From positions 186,001 through 250,000 of the forward strand of contig NZ_CP017479.1 of the NCBI RefSeq assembly GCF_001761465.1: 64,000 bases of DNA, written 5' to 3'. Position 1 is the stretch's first letter; every line of letters begins with the position of its first letter. A model generated the notes under the pieces. The model did not search any database. It was not told the origin of the DNA and saw only the letters and a program-made list of their open reading frames with translations. This document shows positions 38,182 to 47,700 of the stretch, piece after piece. The stretch is from Flavobacterium gilvum (GTDB lineage Bacteria; Bacteroidota; Bacteroidia; Flavobacteriales; Flavobacteriaceae). Position numbers and translations under genes: made by a program.

Positions 38182-38325
38182 ATTCTCTAAAATTAAGTCC
38201 AACAACGTTGATCTTTGAGTTCTCATATTCAAACTCTTAGTTTTGCTAATATATTAAAAAAAGAGAAAAATCAGACAATAAATTCTAATCGCATTTTGAA
38301 TATGATTATATTTAAGAAAAAAAAC

Positions 38326-38952
38326 ATGAAGCTAGTAGTCCTATTTCTAATTGCGTTTCTTTTTCTTGGCTGTAGCCAAAAAGAAAAAAACAAAACACAA
38401 TCCCTCCATTCGAGTTCTGTTACTAATACTTTTGAAGAAAAATTGGCTTTGGCAGCAATCGGCATCATTGACCCAACCATAGAATACGACCCGGCTTATT
38501 ATTCGATAAAATATCCAAATGGTGATATTCCCAAAAATAAAGGGGTTTGTACCGATGTAGTTATCAGAGCTTATCGAAAACTTGGAATTGATTTGCAAAA
38601 AGAAGTTCACGAGGATATGAAAGCGAATTTTAAGCTATATCCAAATTTAAAAAAATGGGGAATGACAAAACCAGACACCAATATCGACCATAGACGGGTT
38701 CCAAACTTGGAGACTTTCTTTGAACGAAAAGGAACAAAATTACCCGTTACCGAAAATGCAGCCGATTATAAAACCGGAGAAATAGTGACTTGGATGATTA
38801 ACGGAAAGTTGCCGCACATTGGCATCATCACCAATAAAAAATCACGAGATGGCGAACGAAATCTCATCGTTCATAATGTCGGACGAGGCCAGGTTCTCGA
38901 AGATTGTTTATTCGATTATGAAATTGTCGGGCATTTTAAGTATGTGAAATAA
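38326..38952 (+). CDS. DUF1287-family lipoprotein
   Basis: The 208-residue form starting MKLVVLFLIAFLFLGC is a lipoprotein (Cys16). The upstream in-frame starts (38215, 38302) add sequence before the signal and are not used. The body has DUF1287 landmarks: EYDPAYYSIKYPNGDIPKNK, GVCTDVVIRAYRKLGIDLQK (a Cys-containing motif like NlpC/P60 hydrolases), KPDTNIDHRRVPNLETFFER and the His of LPHIGIITNKKS. A periplasmic cysteine peptidase or amidase role is plausible but unproven. Confidence 0.75.
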   Translation: MKLVVLFLIAFLFLGCSQKEKNKTQSLHSSSVTNTFEEKLALAAIGIIDPTIEYDPAYYSIKYPNGDIPKNKGVCTDVVIRAYRKLGIDLQKEVHEDMKANFKLYPNLKKWGMTKPDTNIDHRRVPNLETFFERKGTKLPVTENAADYKTGEIVTWMINGKLPHIGIITNKKSRDGERNLIVHNVGRGQVLEDCLFDYEIVGHFKYVK

Positions 38953-38954
38953 AA

Positions 38955-38986
38955 AATGTGCCAACTGCAAAAACAATTGACACATT
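38955..38986. terminator. Bidirectional hairpin between convergent genes
   Basis: AATGTGCCAA (38955-38964) pairs with TTGACACATT (38977-38986) with one mismatch. It lies between the DUF1287 gene and mpl, which converge. A-tract on the left, but no long T-tract on the right, so moderate confidence. Confidence 0.5.
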
Positions 38987-39009
38987 ATCTGATTTCCTAA
39001 TTGACAAAT

Positions 39010-40365
39010 TTACTCAACCAAACCTTTTACCTCATCAAAATTCAGGCCTCCGTAATTTCCGGAACTCATCAATAATAAAGCTGAATTATCAAGATTCAGG
39101 TTAAACAAATATTCTTTGAAAGCCACCGGATTGGTGTAAATAATCAAATCTTCTCTGTTGAAAGCTTTAGCGATTTGCTCATAAGTTACTTCCTCTAATT
39201 GTTTGATTTTTACAGCATCGGGCGAGTAGAAAACTACAGCAACATCAGCATATTGTAATGCTCCTTCGTATTCTTTCAAAAACTCAGCATTCAAACTGCT
39301 ATAAGTATGCAATTCCAAACAGGCCACAACAGTGCGGTTTGGATATTGCTCTTTCACGGCTTTGGTCGTTGCAGAAACTTTACTTGGCGAATGGGCAAAA
39401 TCTTTATAAGCTACTTTGGTTTTGCTTTCGGCGATTTTTTCCAAACGCTTGGACGCTCCTTTGAAACTGGCAATTGCTTCATAAAAATCGGCTTCATCAA
39501 CTCCCATGTTTTGGCAAATCCATTTGGCTCCCGCCAAATTATTTAAATTGTGCGCACCAAAAACTTCAATAGGCATTGGCCCTTCTGGCGTTTCCAAAAG
39601 CGTCACACCATCCTTCACCTCGTATTTTGGCGTTGTATAAGGAATTTTACGAATTGGATTTGTCGCTTTTTCGGCTACTCGTTTTACTTCGGAATCGTCT
39701 TCATTGTAAACCAAAATCCCTCCGTTTGTAATTTTATCGATAAAAATTTCAAACTGCTCCACATAAAAATCATACGTTGGAAAAACATTAATATGATCCC
39801 ATGCAATTCCAGAAATCAAGGCGATATTGGGTTGGTACAAATGAAATTTAGGTCTTCTGTCTATTGGTGAAGACAAATATTCGTCGCCTTCCAAAACCAT
39901 AAAATCATTCTCTTCGGTAAGATGCACCATCGTGTCAAAGCCTTCCAATTGTGCTCCAACCATATAATCCACTTCGATATTATGATAATGCATCACGTGC
40001 AAAATCATTGATGTTATGGTCGTTTTTCCGTGAGAACCGCCAACAACGACACGGGTTTTGTTTTTGGATTGCTCGTATAAAAATTCGGGATAGGAATAAA
40101 TTTTGAGCCCCAATTCCTGTGCTTTCAAAAGTTCTGGATTATCAGCTTTGGCGTGCATTCCAAGGATTATGGCATCAATATCGGCAGTTATTTTCTCAGG
40201 AAACCAACCCAGCTCTGCGGGCATAATTCCTTTTTTTTCCAATCTTGATTTTGAAGGTTCAAAAATAGCGTCGTCGCTTCCCGTAACCTGATATCCTTTG
40301 TTGTGTAATGCCAATGCTAAGTTGTGCATTGCGCTTCCGCCTATAGCTATGAAATGTGTTTTCAT
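39010..40365 (-). CDS. mpl: UDP-MurNAc:tripeptide ligase (Mpl), peptidoglycan recycling
   Basis: Mur-ligase family enzyme that joins recycled murein tripeptide to UDP-MurNAc. MKTHFIAIGGSAMHNLALAL is the UDP-binding loop, VVVGGSHGKTTITSMI (near 107) the ATP P-loop, and FMVLEGDEYLSSPIDRR the middle motif. The C-terminal domain includes YKDFAHSPSKVSATTKAVKE. It has 451 residues. It differs from MurC by the SAMHNLA motif typical of Mpl. A TPR lipid-envelope-type protein gene lies upstream on the same strand. Confidence 0.9.
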   Translation of the reverse strand: MKTHFIAIGGSAMHNLALALHNKGYQVTGSDDAIFEPSKSRLEKKGIMPAELGWFPEKITADIDAIILGMHAKADNPELLKAQELGLKIYSYPEFLYEQSKNKTRVVVGGSHGKTTITSMILHVMHYHNIEVDYMVGAQLEGFDTMVHLTEENDFMVLEGDEYLSSPIDRRPKFHLYQPNIALISGIAWDHINVFPTYDFYVEQFEIFIDKITNGGILVYNEDDSEVKRVAEKATNPIRKIPYTTPKYEVKDGVTLLETPEGPMPIEVFGAHNLNNLAGAKWICQNMGVDEADFYEAIASFKGASKRLEKIAESKTKVAYKDFAHSPSKVSATTKAVKEQYPNRTVVACLELHTYSSLNAEFLKEYEGALQYADVAVVFYSPDAVKIKQLEEVTYEQIAKAFNREDLIIYTNPVAFKEYLFNLNLDNSALLLMSSGNYGGLNFDEVKGLVE

Positions 40366-40427
40366 ATTTGTTTATTCGTTTATTCGTTATTTAGGTTTAA
40401 TCGAAAGATACTATTATCGAACACCCA

Positions 40428-41117
40428 CTATTTTTTAATTTTAAACTCTTCCCAAACCTTATTTGCTTTATCGGGTTGTTTCATTTTATTCTTATACAAA
40501 TCGGCTAATTTTTGATAACAAACTTTGGATTTTCCAATCAAAATAGCTCTTTTATATTGCTCTTCGGCATTGGTATATCTTTTAAAATATTCTTCAATAT
40601 GGCCTCGAGACAAATACCCGTCAACAGGTGACAATTCACGTAATTCAGACGAATATTTGATGGCTTTGGATTCGCTTCCGCCAACAATTCCGGGCAATTC
40701 CAAATTCAGTTCGATGAGAGCCCATCTTGCTTCGATGTGTTTTGGATTTAAAGTAATAGTTTTTTCAAAAGAAGAACGCACTTCACCAACCATTCCCAAC
40801 GCTTTTATTTTGCTAATTTCTGAAGCTTTCATTGCCAAAGCTCCTCCATATTTGTAAAAATAATTAGCCTCTGTTGGTTTCAAAATTTTTAGCTTTTTAT
40901 AATACATAATCGCCTTATCCCAAACCTTATTGTACGAAGCTATATCTCCTAAGTATTCCAGGGTTTTAAGGTTTGATGGATTGTTTTTAAGGTAATTTTC
41001 AAGAATGGGCTGCGCTTGATTGTATTTCCCTTCAACGAATAACTTTTCCCCTTTTTCAAAAGATTGGGAAAGCAACAACAAAGGAAATAGTAAAAAAAAG
41101 CCTAGCAGTAATTTCAT
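40428..41117 (-). CDS. Exported TPR-repeat protein
   Basis: A 229-residue protein with a signal peptide (MKLLLGFFLLFPLLLLSQ) and tandem tetratricopeptide-like repeats: FEKGEKLFVEGKYNQAQPIL, TLEYLGDIASYNKVWDKAIM and the later EEYFKRYTNAEEQYKRAIL. The start at 41117 is chosen because the upstream in-frame ATG would put 20 extra hydrophobic residues before the signal. The function is unknown; TPRs bind proteins. It lies 62 nt above mpl and could be co-transcribed. Confidence 0.75.
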   Translation of the reverse strand: MKLLLGFFLLFPLLLLSQSFEKGEKLFVEGKYNQAQPILENYLKNNPSNLKTLEYLGDIASYNKVWDKAIMYYKKLKILKPTEANYFYKYGGALAMKASEISKIKALGMVGEVRSSFEKTITLNPKHIEARWALIELNLELPGIVGGSESKAIKYSSELRELSPVDGYLSRGHIEEYFKRYTNAEEQYKRAILIGKSKVCYQKLADLYKNKMKQPDKANKVWEEFKIKK

Positions 41118-41171
41118 CTTCCAAAAATAAAGATAAAAAAGAAAAAATAACAATATTTGAACTCTGATTAA

Positions 41172-41211
41172 CCACAAAAAAAGCGCAAAAGTTCTTGACT
41201 CCTGCGCTTTT
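41172..41211 (-). terminator. Terminator of the AhpD-like gene
   Basis: Perfect 9-bp stem AAAAGCGCA (41179-41187) with TGCGCTTTT (41203-41211). On the minus strand the second arm runs into a seven-T tract. Confidence 0.85.
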
Positions 41212-41236
41212 CTATTCTTACTGTTTATTATACTCT

Positions 41237-41677
41237 TTATTTTGCGGGCTCCATCAAAGTGCTTATCGCGATTCTGTTCCAGGCATTGATCGTCACAACA
41301 GCCATAATAATCTGAGCGATTGTATTTTTATCAAAAAACTGCTCCGCTTTTTTGTACGTTTCTGTAGATAAACCATGATTATGAATCAAAGTAATTTCTT
41401 CGGTAATTGCCAGGATTACTTTTTCTTCTTCAGTAAACAAACTGGTTTCGCGCCAAGCATTCAGTAAAAAAATACGTTGTGCGGTTTCTCCATATTTCAG
41501 CGCATCTTTTGTATGCATATCGATACAAAACGCACAGCCGTTTATTTGGGAAGCTCTAATTTTGATTAATTCCTTTTGTGTATGTGACAATTGAGTTGTT
41601 GCCAAATAACCCTCCAAAGCATACATCGCTTTATACGCCTGAGGTTCTATCTCGTTGATATCTATTCTCTTTTCCAT
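41237..41677 (-). CDS. Carboxymuconolactone decarboxylase/AhpD-like protein
   Basis: A 146-residue all-helical protein of the AhpD/CMD family. It carries the redox motif in INGCAFCIDMHTKDALKYGE (CxxC near 48-51, His three residues on), as in alkylhydroperoxidase AhpD. Such proteins reduce peroxides by way of the cysteine pair; the partner is unknown here. A Crp/Fnr-type regulator gene lies 67 nt upstream on the same strand. Confidence 0.85.
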   Translation of the reverse strand: MEKRIDINEIEPQAYKAMYALEGYLATTQLSHTQKELIKIRASQINGCAFCIDMHTKDALKYGETAQRIFLLNAWRETSLFTEEEKVILAITEEITLIHNHGLSTETYKKAEQFFDKNTIAQIIMAVVTINAWNRIAISTLMEPAK

Positions 41678-41744
41678 TTTTTTGTCTTATTTAAATTAAC
41701 AGGACAAAGTACGGAAATATATAATGGGAAAAACTTAAACCAGT

Positions 41745-42320
41745 TTAAGAACGCTTTTTATTTCGGATTTCGCTTAAATATTCTGGTGTAAAACCCAAAA
41801 AAGAAGCGATTAAATATTGTGGAATCCTTTGGACAAATTCAGGGTGTCCGTTGCAAAGGTGTTCGTAGAATTCTTCTTTGGAAAAGTCATACAAATACTT
41901 TAATCGCAATTGTGTCGCAGCATAAGCCCTTTGGTAAACAAATCTAAAATAGCGTTCCATTTTTGGAAATTCCAGCAACAATTTCTCTTGGGCATCTCGG
42001 TCAATAACCAGAATTTCGGATTTTTCGACCGCCTGAATATAAAATTCTGTTGACAATCCTCGCTCATAGGCAAGATTATCTGTAATCCACCAATTTTCTA
42101 TGGCAAATTCGGTGGTTTGTTCCATGCCTTTTCCGTTAATGAAAAATTTTCGAAGGCAACCGTTCAGAACAAAATAATGCGACTTACATATTTGCCCTTC
42201 AACTAACAAATTTTCTTTTTTCTTTACATTTTTAATCTCAAAAAAAGATAAAATAGCAGCGAATTCTTTTTCATCTATTTTGATGAATTTATCTAAATGG
42301 TTTTTAAATAATTGAGACAT
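41745..42320 (-). CDS. Crp/Fnr-family transcriptional regulator
   Basis: A 191-residue regulator with an N-terminal cyclic-nucleotide-binding-type beta-roll (KENLLVEGQICKSHYFVLNG; ENWWITDNLAYERGLSTEFY) and a short C-terminal helix-turn-helix (RIPQYLIASFLGFTPEYLSE). No Fnr-type cysteine cluster is present, so oxygen sensing through FeS is unlikely. It sits between a YdeI-like gene and the AhpD-like gene, which it may control. Confidence 0.85.
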   Translation of the reverse strand: MSQLFKNHLDKFIKIDEKEFAAILSFFEIKNVKKKENLLVEGQICKSHYFVLNGCLRKFFINGKGMEQTTEFAIENWWITDNLAYERGLSTEFYIQAVEKSEILVIDRDAQEKLLLEFPKMERYFRFVYQRAYAATQLRLKYLYDFSKEEFYEHLCNGHPEFVQRIPQYLIASFLGFTPEYLSEIRNKKRS

Positions 42321-42347
42321 GTTTCATTAAAGAATTAACCAAATTTA

Positions 42348-42926
42348 CTAATCATTTAACCCTTTGCCGCTAAGAATTTTCGGAATACATTTTTCGACTC
42401 TTGACTCTCGGGTTTTAGATTGTTTTGGTGAAGAAAAATGTAGTAAATAGGCTTTTTGTCGGCCAGGAGTTAAGGCTTCGAATGCTTTTTTCAAATCGGG
42501 TAATTCGTCCAATTTGATTTGAAATTCTTCGGCTACTGTGAATTCTTCGGTTTTTTTGAATTTTACTTCCAAACCTGCTTTTTCCACTTCGATGGCTTCA
42601 TAAATATAGGCTTTCAAAATAGACTGATTTTCTATTATTTCTTCGACATTGGTAAACCGAATTTGCCGTTGTGCCTGCATGTTCGCGGATTGCTGAATTA
42701 AAATACCGTCAGAATCATTCAGCAATACTCCTTTGAAAAACAAAAAAGCGCAGTATTCTTTAAAATCATGAATTAAAACAATATTTTTTTCTCCAAGTGT
42801 GTAACAAGGCGTGCCCCACTTTAATTCTTCGGTTAACTGACAATCGAGCGCAATCTTTCTTAATTGCTCTAATTCAGTTTTCCATTTTGATGATTTGGTG
42901 AAATAAAAATCAACTTTTGGGTTCAT
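42348..42926 (-). CDS. YdeI/OmpD-associated family protein (DUF1801 plus C-terminal motif)
   Basis: A 192-residue cytoplasmic protein. Residues 10-105 fit the DUF1801 fold (ELKWGTPCYTLGEKNIVLIH; AFLFFKGVLLNDSDGILIQQ). The C-terminus carries the YdeI-type end LTPGRQKAYLLHFSSPKQSK then SRVEKCIPKILSGKGLND. The molecular role is not known to me. It lies 27 nt above the Crp/Fnr gene. Confidence 0.75.
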   Translation of the reverse strand: MNPKVDFYFTKSSKWKTELEQLRKIALDCQLTEELKWGTPCYTLGEKNIVLIHDFKEYCAFLFFKGVLLNDSDGILIQQSANMQAQRQIRFTNVEEIIENQSILKAYIYEAIEVEKAGLEVKFKKTEEFTVAEEFQIKLDELPDLKKAFEALTPGRQKAYLLHFSSPKQSKTRESRVEKCIPKILSGKGLND

Positions 42927-42950
42927 AATTTATCATATCATTTTCGTCCT

Positions 42951-43107
42951 TTTTTTAAACCATATAAGGCATATAAGAACATTTAAGTTTGTTTTTGTGG
43001 TCATTGCAAAAACGCAAAATCAAAAAACTAATTCATTTTTTTTTAAACCATATAAGATATATAAGCCCATATAAGTTTGTTTTTGAATGTTTACAAAAAT
43101 GCGAAAA
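42951..43107. repeat. Two direct repeats with an 88-bp period
   Basis: TTTAAACCATATAAG at 42954 and again at 43042. Both are followed by a related ATATAAG...ATTTAAGTTTGTTTTTG stretch and a CAAAAA-CGCAAAAT-like end. They fill the first half of the 313-nt gap between the YdeI-like gene and the acyltransferase-like gene. Confidence 0.6.
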
Positions 43108-43118
43108 TATTTCCTTTT

Positions 43119-43206
43119 TAGCCCCGATAGAAGTGGAAATCCTTGTGGGCCGGGGTTCGGCACACAAGATTGTAGCGGATAGCGGGACCAATGCTTACTG
43201 AAAAAC
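43119..43206 (+). ncRNA. Structured intergenic element, copy C (short form)
   Basis: Opens TAGCCCCGATAGAAGTGG, with a central hairpin CTTGTG (43142-43147)/CACAAG (43163-43168) topped by GCCG/CGGC, then TGTAGCGGATAGCGGG and AGC-N9-GCT (43181-43195). Same ends as copies A and B but a much shorter central arm. Confidence 0.5.
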
Positions 43207-43239
43207 ACCTAATCTTTCTGCTCCAAAAAAAAAATCTAT

Positions 43240-44412
43240 TTACAAATAACTAAGCCACCATATTTCTTTGTGGGCTCGTTTATATTTATCAAATTTTTTG
43301 CATAACGGATAAAGCATTACGACAACTGCAATCCAAACGGCGTAAACGACCCAAAGGTCAAAACCGTAACCTTTCATGTCGGGCTCCAATCCTATCCATG
43401 TAGATAAGATGACTTTTTGCCAACCAAATCCAGAGAACTCGGCAAAAATCAATGCCAATATGTGAATTAAATAAAGATGCAGAATGTAATAAAAGAAAGG
43501 TGCTCTACCGAATGTCGTAATAATATCTACAAACTTTCCTTTGAATTTTTCTGAGTTTGCCAAAAACAAGAAAGCTCCTCCCAAAGTCATTAATAAATAC
43601 AAAAATGAAGGTGGATATTTATTTGGATTTAGAAAAGACATCAAGTCTTGCGAAAAAGTTGGGTAATGTGTAAATGGTGTTGAATCTCCGTAGAAATTTG
43701 TCAAGCGCAATACAACAAAAGTAGCAATGGCAATCGCTCCAATCCAATTGAATAGTTTTTTGCGCTTTTCGGCATCATAGGTTTTATCATAGAATCCACC
43801 AAAATAATATCCCAATGACATTACAGCAACCCACGGAACAAGCGGATATCCAATCACTAATTGAGTATCGGCAGTAACTTGATAAACTGCTTGTTCATGA
43901 ATAAGGTCCCACCAAATATTTCCCGGAAAATGCAAATTATCAAAAAGGTTGTGGCAACAAATAAGTACCAAACTAAAAAGAAGAATGCCGACCCGAGGCA
44001 AATAAATCAGACCCGCCAAAACAAACATGCTGATTCCTAAAGACCAAATCACACGTAAGCCAAAAGAGCTAAAGTGAACATCAAAAGACCATGCAAAACC
44101 TACGATCGTCAGCTCCACAAAAATCAGCCACAGCCCTCGCTTTAATAAAAAATCCATCAATTCAATCCGTGTTCGTCTTCTCCCGGCCATACAGGCAGAC
44201 AATCCCGCCAAAAAACTGAAAATAGGCGCACAGAAATGAGTTACCCATCGCGTAAAAAACAAAGGCAAAGTGGTATGGACCGGATCTGCCGGATCAAATA
44301 AAAAAGCCGAATAATGAAAATAATCCCTCACATGGTCGAGAGCCATCAAAATCATCACCAACCCTTTTAGTAAGTCAATGGATTCAATTCTTGTATTGAT
44401 AGGTGATGTCAT
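43240..44412 (-). CDS. Multi-pass membrane protein, DUF1624/HGSNAT-like acyltransferase
   Basis: A 390-residue integral membrane protein with about ten hydrophobic segments. The start RIESIDLLKGLVMILMALDH with DHVRDYFH is the mark of the heparan-alpha-glucosaminide N-acetyltransferase-like (DUF1624) group; the His there is thought to take part in acetyl transfer. FGRAPFFYYILHLYLIHILA near the end is also typical. The substrate is unknown, perhaps a cell-surface sugar. It is divergent from the large A2M gene, with 370 nt between. Confidence 0.8.
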   Translation of the reverse strand: MTSPINTRIESIDLLKGLVMILMALDHVRDYFHYSAFLFDPADPVHTTLPLFFTRWVTHFCAPIFSFLAGLSACMAGRRRTRIELMDFLLKRGLWLIFVELTIVGFAWSFDVHFSSFGLRVIWSLGISMFVLAGLIYLPRVGILLFSLVLICCHNLFDNLHFPGNIWWDLIHEQAVYQVTADTQLVIGYPLVPWVAVMSLGYYFGGFYDKTYDAEKRKKLFNWIGAIAIATFVVLRLTNFYGDSTPFTHYPTFSQDLMSFLNPNKYPPSFLYLLMTLGGAFLFLANSEKFKGKFVDIITTFGRAPFFYYILHLYLIHILALIFAEFSGFGWQKVILSTWIGLEPDMKGYGFDLWVVYAVWIAVVVMLYPLCKKFDKYKRAHKEIWWLSYL

Positions 44413-44782
44413 AAATTAGCTTGTTTAAATTGTGATTTCCAATAAAAATTTATGTTTTGTATTCCTTATTATTTAAACGCAGTAAAAAAACACAACATTC
44501 TTTTTACTAGATTTTTAACACTAATTTAATAATTTATTTTTGATTATCACTTAATACCTAAACATATTAAAATCTTTAATGTAAAAAGATGAAGTTTTGT
44601 GCTTTTGAGTTTTGGCAAAAACACATAATAACCAACTCGACAATCCCACTAAATATCAGAATAGCCTTAAACAACACTAGTAGTTTAAAAAATAAGAAAA
44701 CTCAACCAATATTACTATTTATAAGAAAAATTCCGTACTTTGTCAGGTGATTATTTTCGATACAACCCGAATTCTATTTATC
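44413..44782. other. AT-rich divergent gap before the A2M gene
   Basis: A 370-nt gap between divergent genes. CCGTACTTTGTCAGG at 44733 resembles a -7 box shortened by one base (TA-C-TTTG), 41 nt before the A2M ATG; a similar TTCCGTACTTTGTCCTG occurs on the minus strand before the AhpD-like gene. Otherwise I see no gene, repeat or RNA. Confidence 0.35.
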
Positions 44783-47700
44783 ATGAAGAAAATTTATTTG
44801 GCTCTCCTATTATTCTCAACTTCTCTGTTTGCTCAACAATACGAAAAGGATTGGAACAGGGTTATCACGAACGAAAATGAAGGCAAAATAAAAACCGCCA
44901 ATAAAATTGTTGCTGAAATCTACAAGAAAGCGGTTTCTAAAAAAGATGAAAATCAGATTATCAAATGTTTTTTTTATTCTTCCAAGTATTTACAAGTGGT
45001 CGATGAGAATGCACAAACCAAAATTTTGAATAATCTAAAAAAACAAATCAAACAAGTCAGCATTCCATCTCAAGCGATATTGAATTTTGTTTACGGAAAA
45101 TGTTTGGATGATTATTTTAGGGAAAAAAGCTACAATATACAAAGCAGAACCAACACCACCATTCTGGATGATAACTTCTTGACTTGGAGTCAAAATGAGT
45201 TTAATACCCAAACGAATATTGCATTTGAAAAAACGCTGGAAAACGAAGCTATTTTAAAAAACACACCATTAATCAATTATGAACTTGTATTTGATTTTGT
45301 CGCCTTGGAAAAATTTAAAAAAACAAATCTTTTAGATTATCTGCTGAGCGAAAACATTTCTTTTTATACCCAAAAGATAAATCAATGGCGTTTTCAACCG
45401 AAAGATTTTAAGGAATATAAAAAAACACTTTTGGGTAATTCTAATGAATTTACTTCTCTAAAATTAGATTTTGCAAAAGATACTATCCTCAAAAAAGTTC
45501 TTTCTTTATACCAAAAAAAAGAAACGATTAGTCCTACTGCCGAAAATCAACTGGATAGGATTACTTTTTGCAATGATTATCTTTTAAAATCAGATTCGGA
45601 GTTTTTACAAACTTTGAATGTTCTTCAAAAAACCATCAAAGATGAAATACTGTTACAAAAAATTCTGCTAGCCAAAGCCAACATTTATGCCAAAGAAGCA
45701 TCAAAAGAAACACATCCCGACTATAATATAAAGGCCATTAGCACAATTGACACTATTTTGTCATTTCAGAATCAATCGAATGCTTATAAATTAGCACAAC
45801 AAAAAAAACAAGAAATCAACTCCAAATCACTTACTGTTCAACTTCAAAAATACACTTACGACAAAGAAAACACCAGAGCTTTTATACGTTATAAAAACAT
45901 AGACAACCTGAAAATTTCATTTTTCAAAATCAATCAAGCAACCGTTTCGAACTTTAACAATGTTATAAAGGATTCGCTTGTCGGCAAAACAAAAGCAATC
46001 CAATCTGTCACTACGTCTTTAATTAACAAAAAAGATTATCTAGAACACACAACCGAAGTGTTATTACCTCAATTGGAAAAAGGGAGTTATTTGGTTTATT
46101 TTGAAAGTGAAATAGACTCCAAAGGCAAAAAGGGATTTGGGCATGAATTCATCACAGTTTCCAATTTATGTCTTTTGGCCAATTCAAAAGACCAAATTGA
46201 ATATTATCAGGTTTTGGATCGAAAAACAGGAAAACCATTGGAAAATATTGCGATTGAATCTCCTTCTTTTTCAATAAAAACCAATAATAAAGGAGTAGCC
46301 ACATTTGAAAGAAAAGGCAAAACAAATTATTACTATGGATATGAAACCTTCAAGGTAACTTCCGCAAATGATTCGATACAAATTGCAAAAAATTACATTA
46401 ATAATAGTGCTGATTATTCAGATGATAAAAACGATAAATTTGAAGGAAAAGTTCAGTTTTTTCTAGATCGTGCCATTTATCGTCCAGGACAAACCGTCTA
46501 TTATAAAGGAATAACTATTCAGAAAAAACAAGATACTATAACTGTTGTTCCAAAAACAAAATTCAAGATTACATTAAAAGATACCAACAATAAAAGCATT
46601 AAAACAATTGAAGTTACAACCAATGAATTCGGTTCTTTTTCGGGAGAATTTGTTTTACCTAAAACAGGTTTGACAGGAAATTTTAGCATCGAAGCTACTA
46701 AACCTGAAAACCCCGGAAATTATCTTATTGTCAACAAAAATAAAAACTCGTTTTCGGATAACGTAGTTTATGAATATTCTAGCATCCGATTCAAAGTCGA
46801 AGAATACAAGCGCCCAAAGTTTGAAATTACATTTGACCCAAACAAAGAAAGCTATCTAGTTAATCAAATAATTACCGTAAATGGAAATGCAAAAGCATTT
46901 TCAGGAAGTAACATAACAGATGCCAAAGTAAAATATCAAGTATTTAGGGAAACTTATACTTCAAATGGGCTGGGTTATGCTACATGGGGTAGTTGGACAA
47001 CTATAGATACAGGAGAAACGAAAACGGATGATTCTGGTAAATTCAGTATCAAATTTAATGCAGTACCAGATGACCAGGTGAGCAAAGAAAGTCTGCCAAT
47101 TTTTGTATATCGAGTAAAAGCAGCTGTTACTGATTTGAATGGAGAAACACGTTCCTCCGTTTTCGAAATTAACATAGGATATCACGCTTTGAAACTAAAA
47201 GCTTCAATACCTCGAAGAATTGAAACAAAAGACAAAAATGAAATCCAGCTCAATAGCTCTAATCTAAATGACCAATTTATAGCTGTAAATGGTGAAATAA
47301 AATTGTATCATCTTAAAGAAAATAGTTTAAAATTCAAGCCTAGAGTTTGGCAAATCCCTGAAATTAAAAGTATTTCCGATCAGGATTTTAATCGTTTTTT
47401 TCCATATGAAAATAACGAACAAACAGACTTACGATTAGCTCAAGGCAATTTGCTTTTTACAAAATCTGTAAATACAGAAAAAGACAAATCGATTCCTCTT
47501 GATTTCATTTCTGATTATAAATCCGGAAATTACAAAGTCGATTTTACAGCAAAGGACAAGTTTGACAACCCAATTACAGTCAGCACAATTTTTGAAGTCA
47601 TTCAAAGTAAAGATACCATAAACTCAAACAACCTTATCATTGCAAAACAACTCAATAATGACCCTAAAAAGGACGGATTTGTAATGGTGCAGTTACAATC

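Noticed and set aside
38215..38325. N-terminal extension of the DUF1287 lipoprotein
   Set aside because: It precedes a good lipoprotein signal and overlaps the opposite radC 5' region.
42951..43107. CRISPR-like array
   Set aside because: Only two imperfect units, no spacers of even length and no cas genes.
43020..43208. Small frames across the 43-kb repeat gap
   Set aside because: They run through the 88-bp repeat and the structured element and change frame relative to both.
44747..44782. Upstream start of the A2M gene at 44747
   Set aside because: It would put 12 residues before a clean signal peptide and overlap the likely promoter; the ATG at 44783 fits better.
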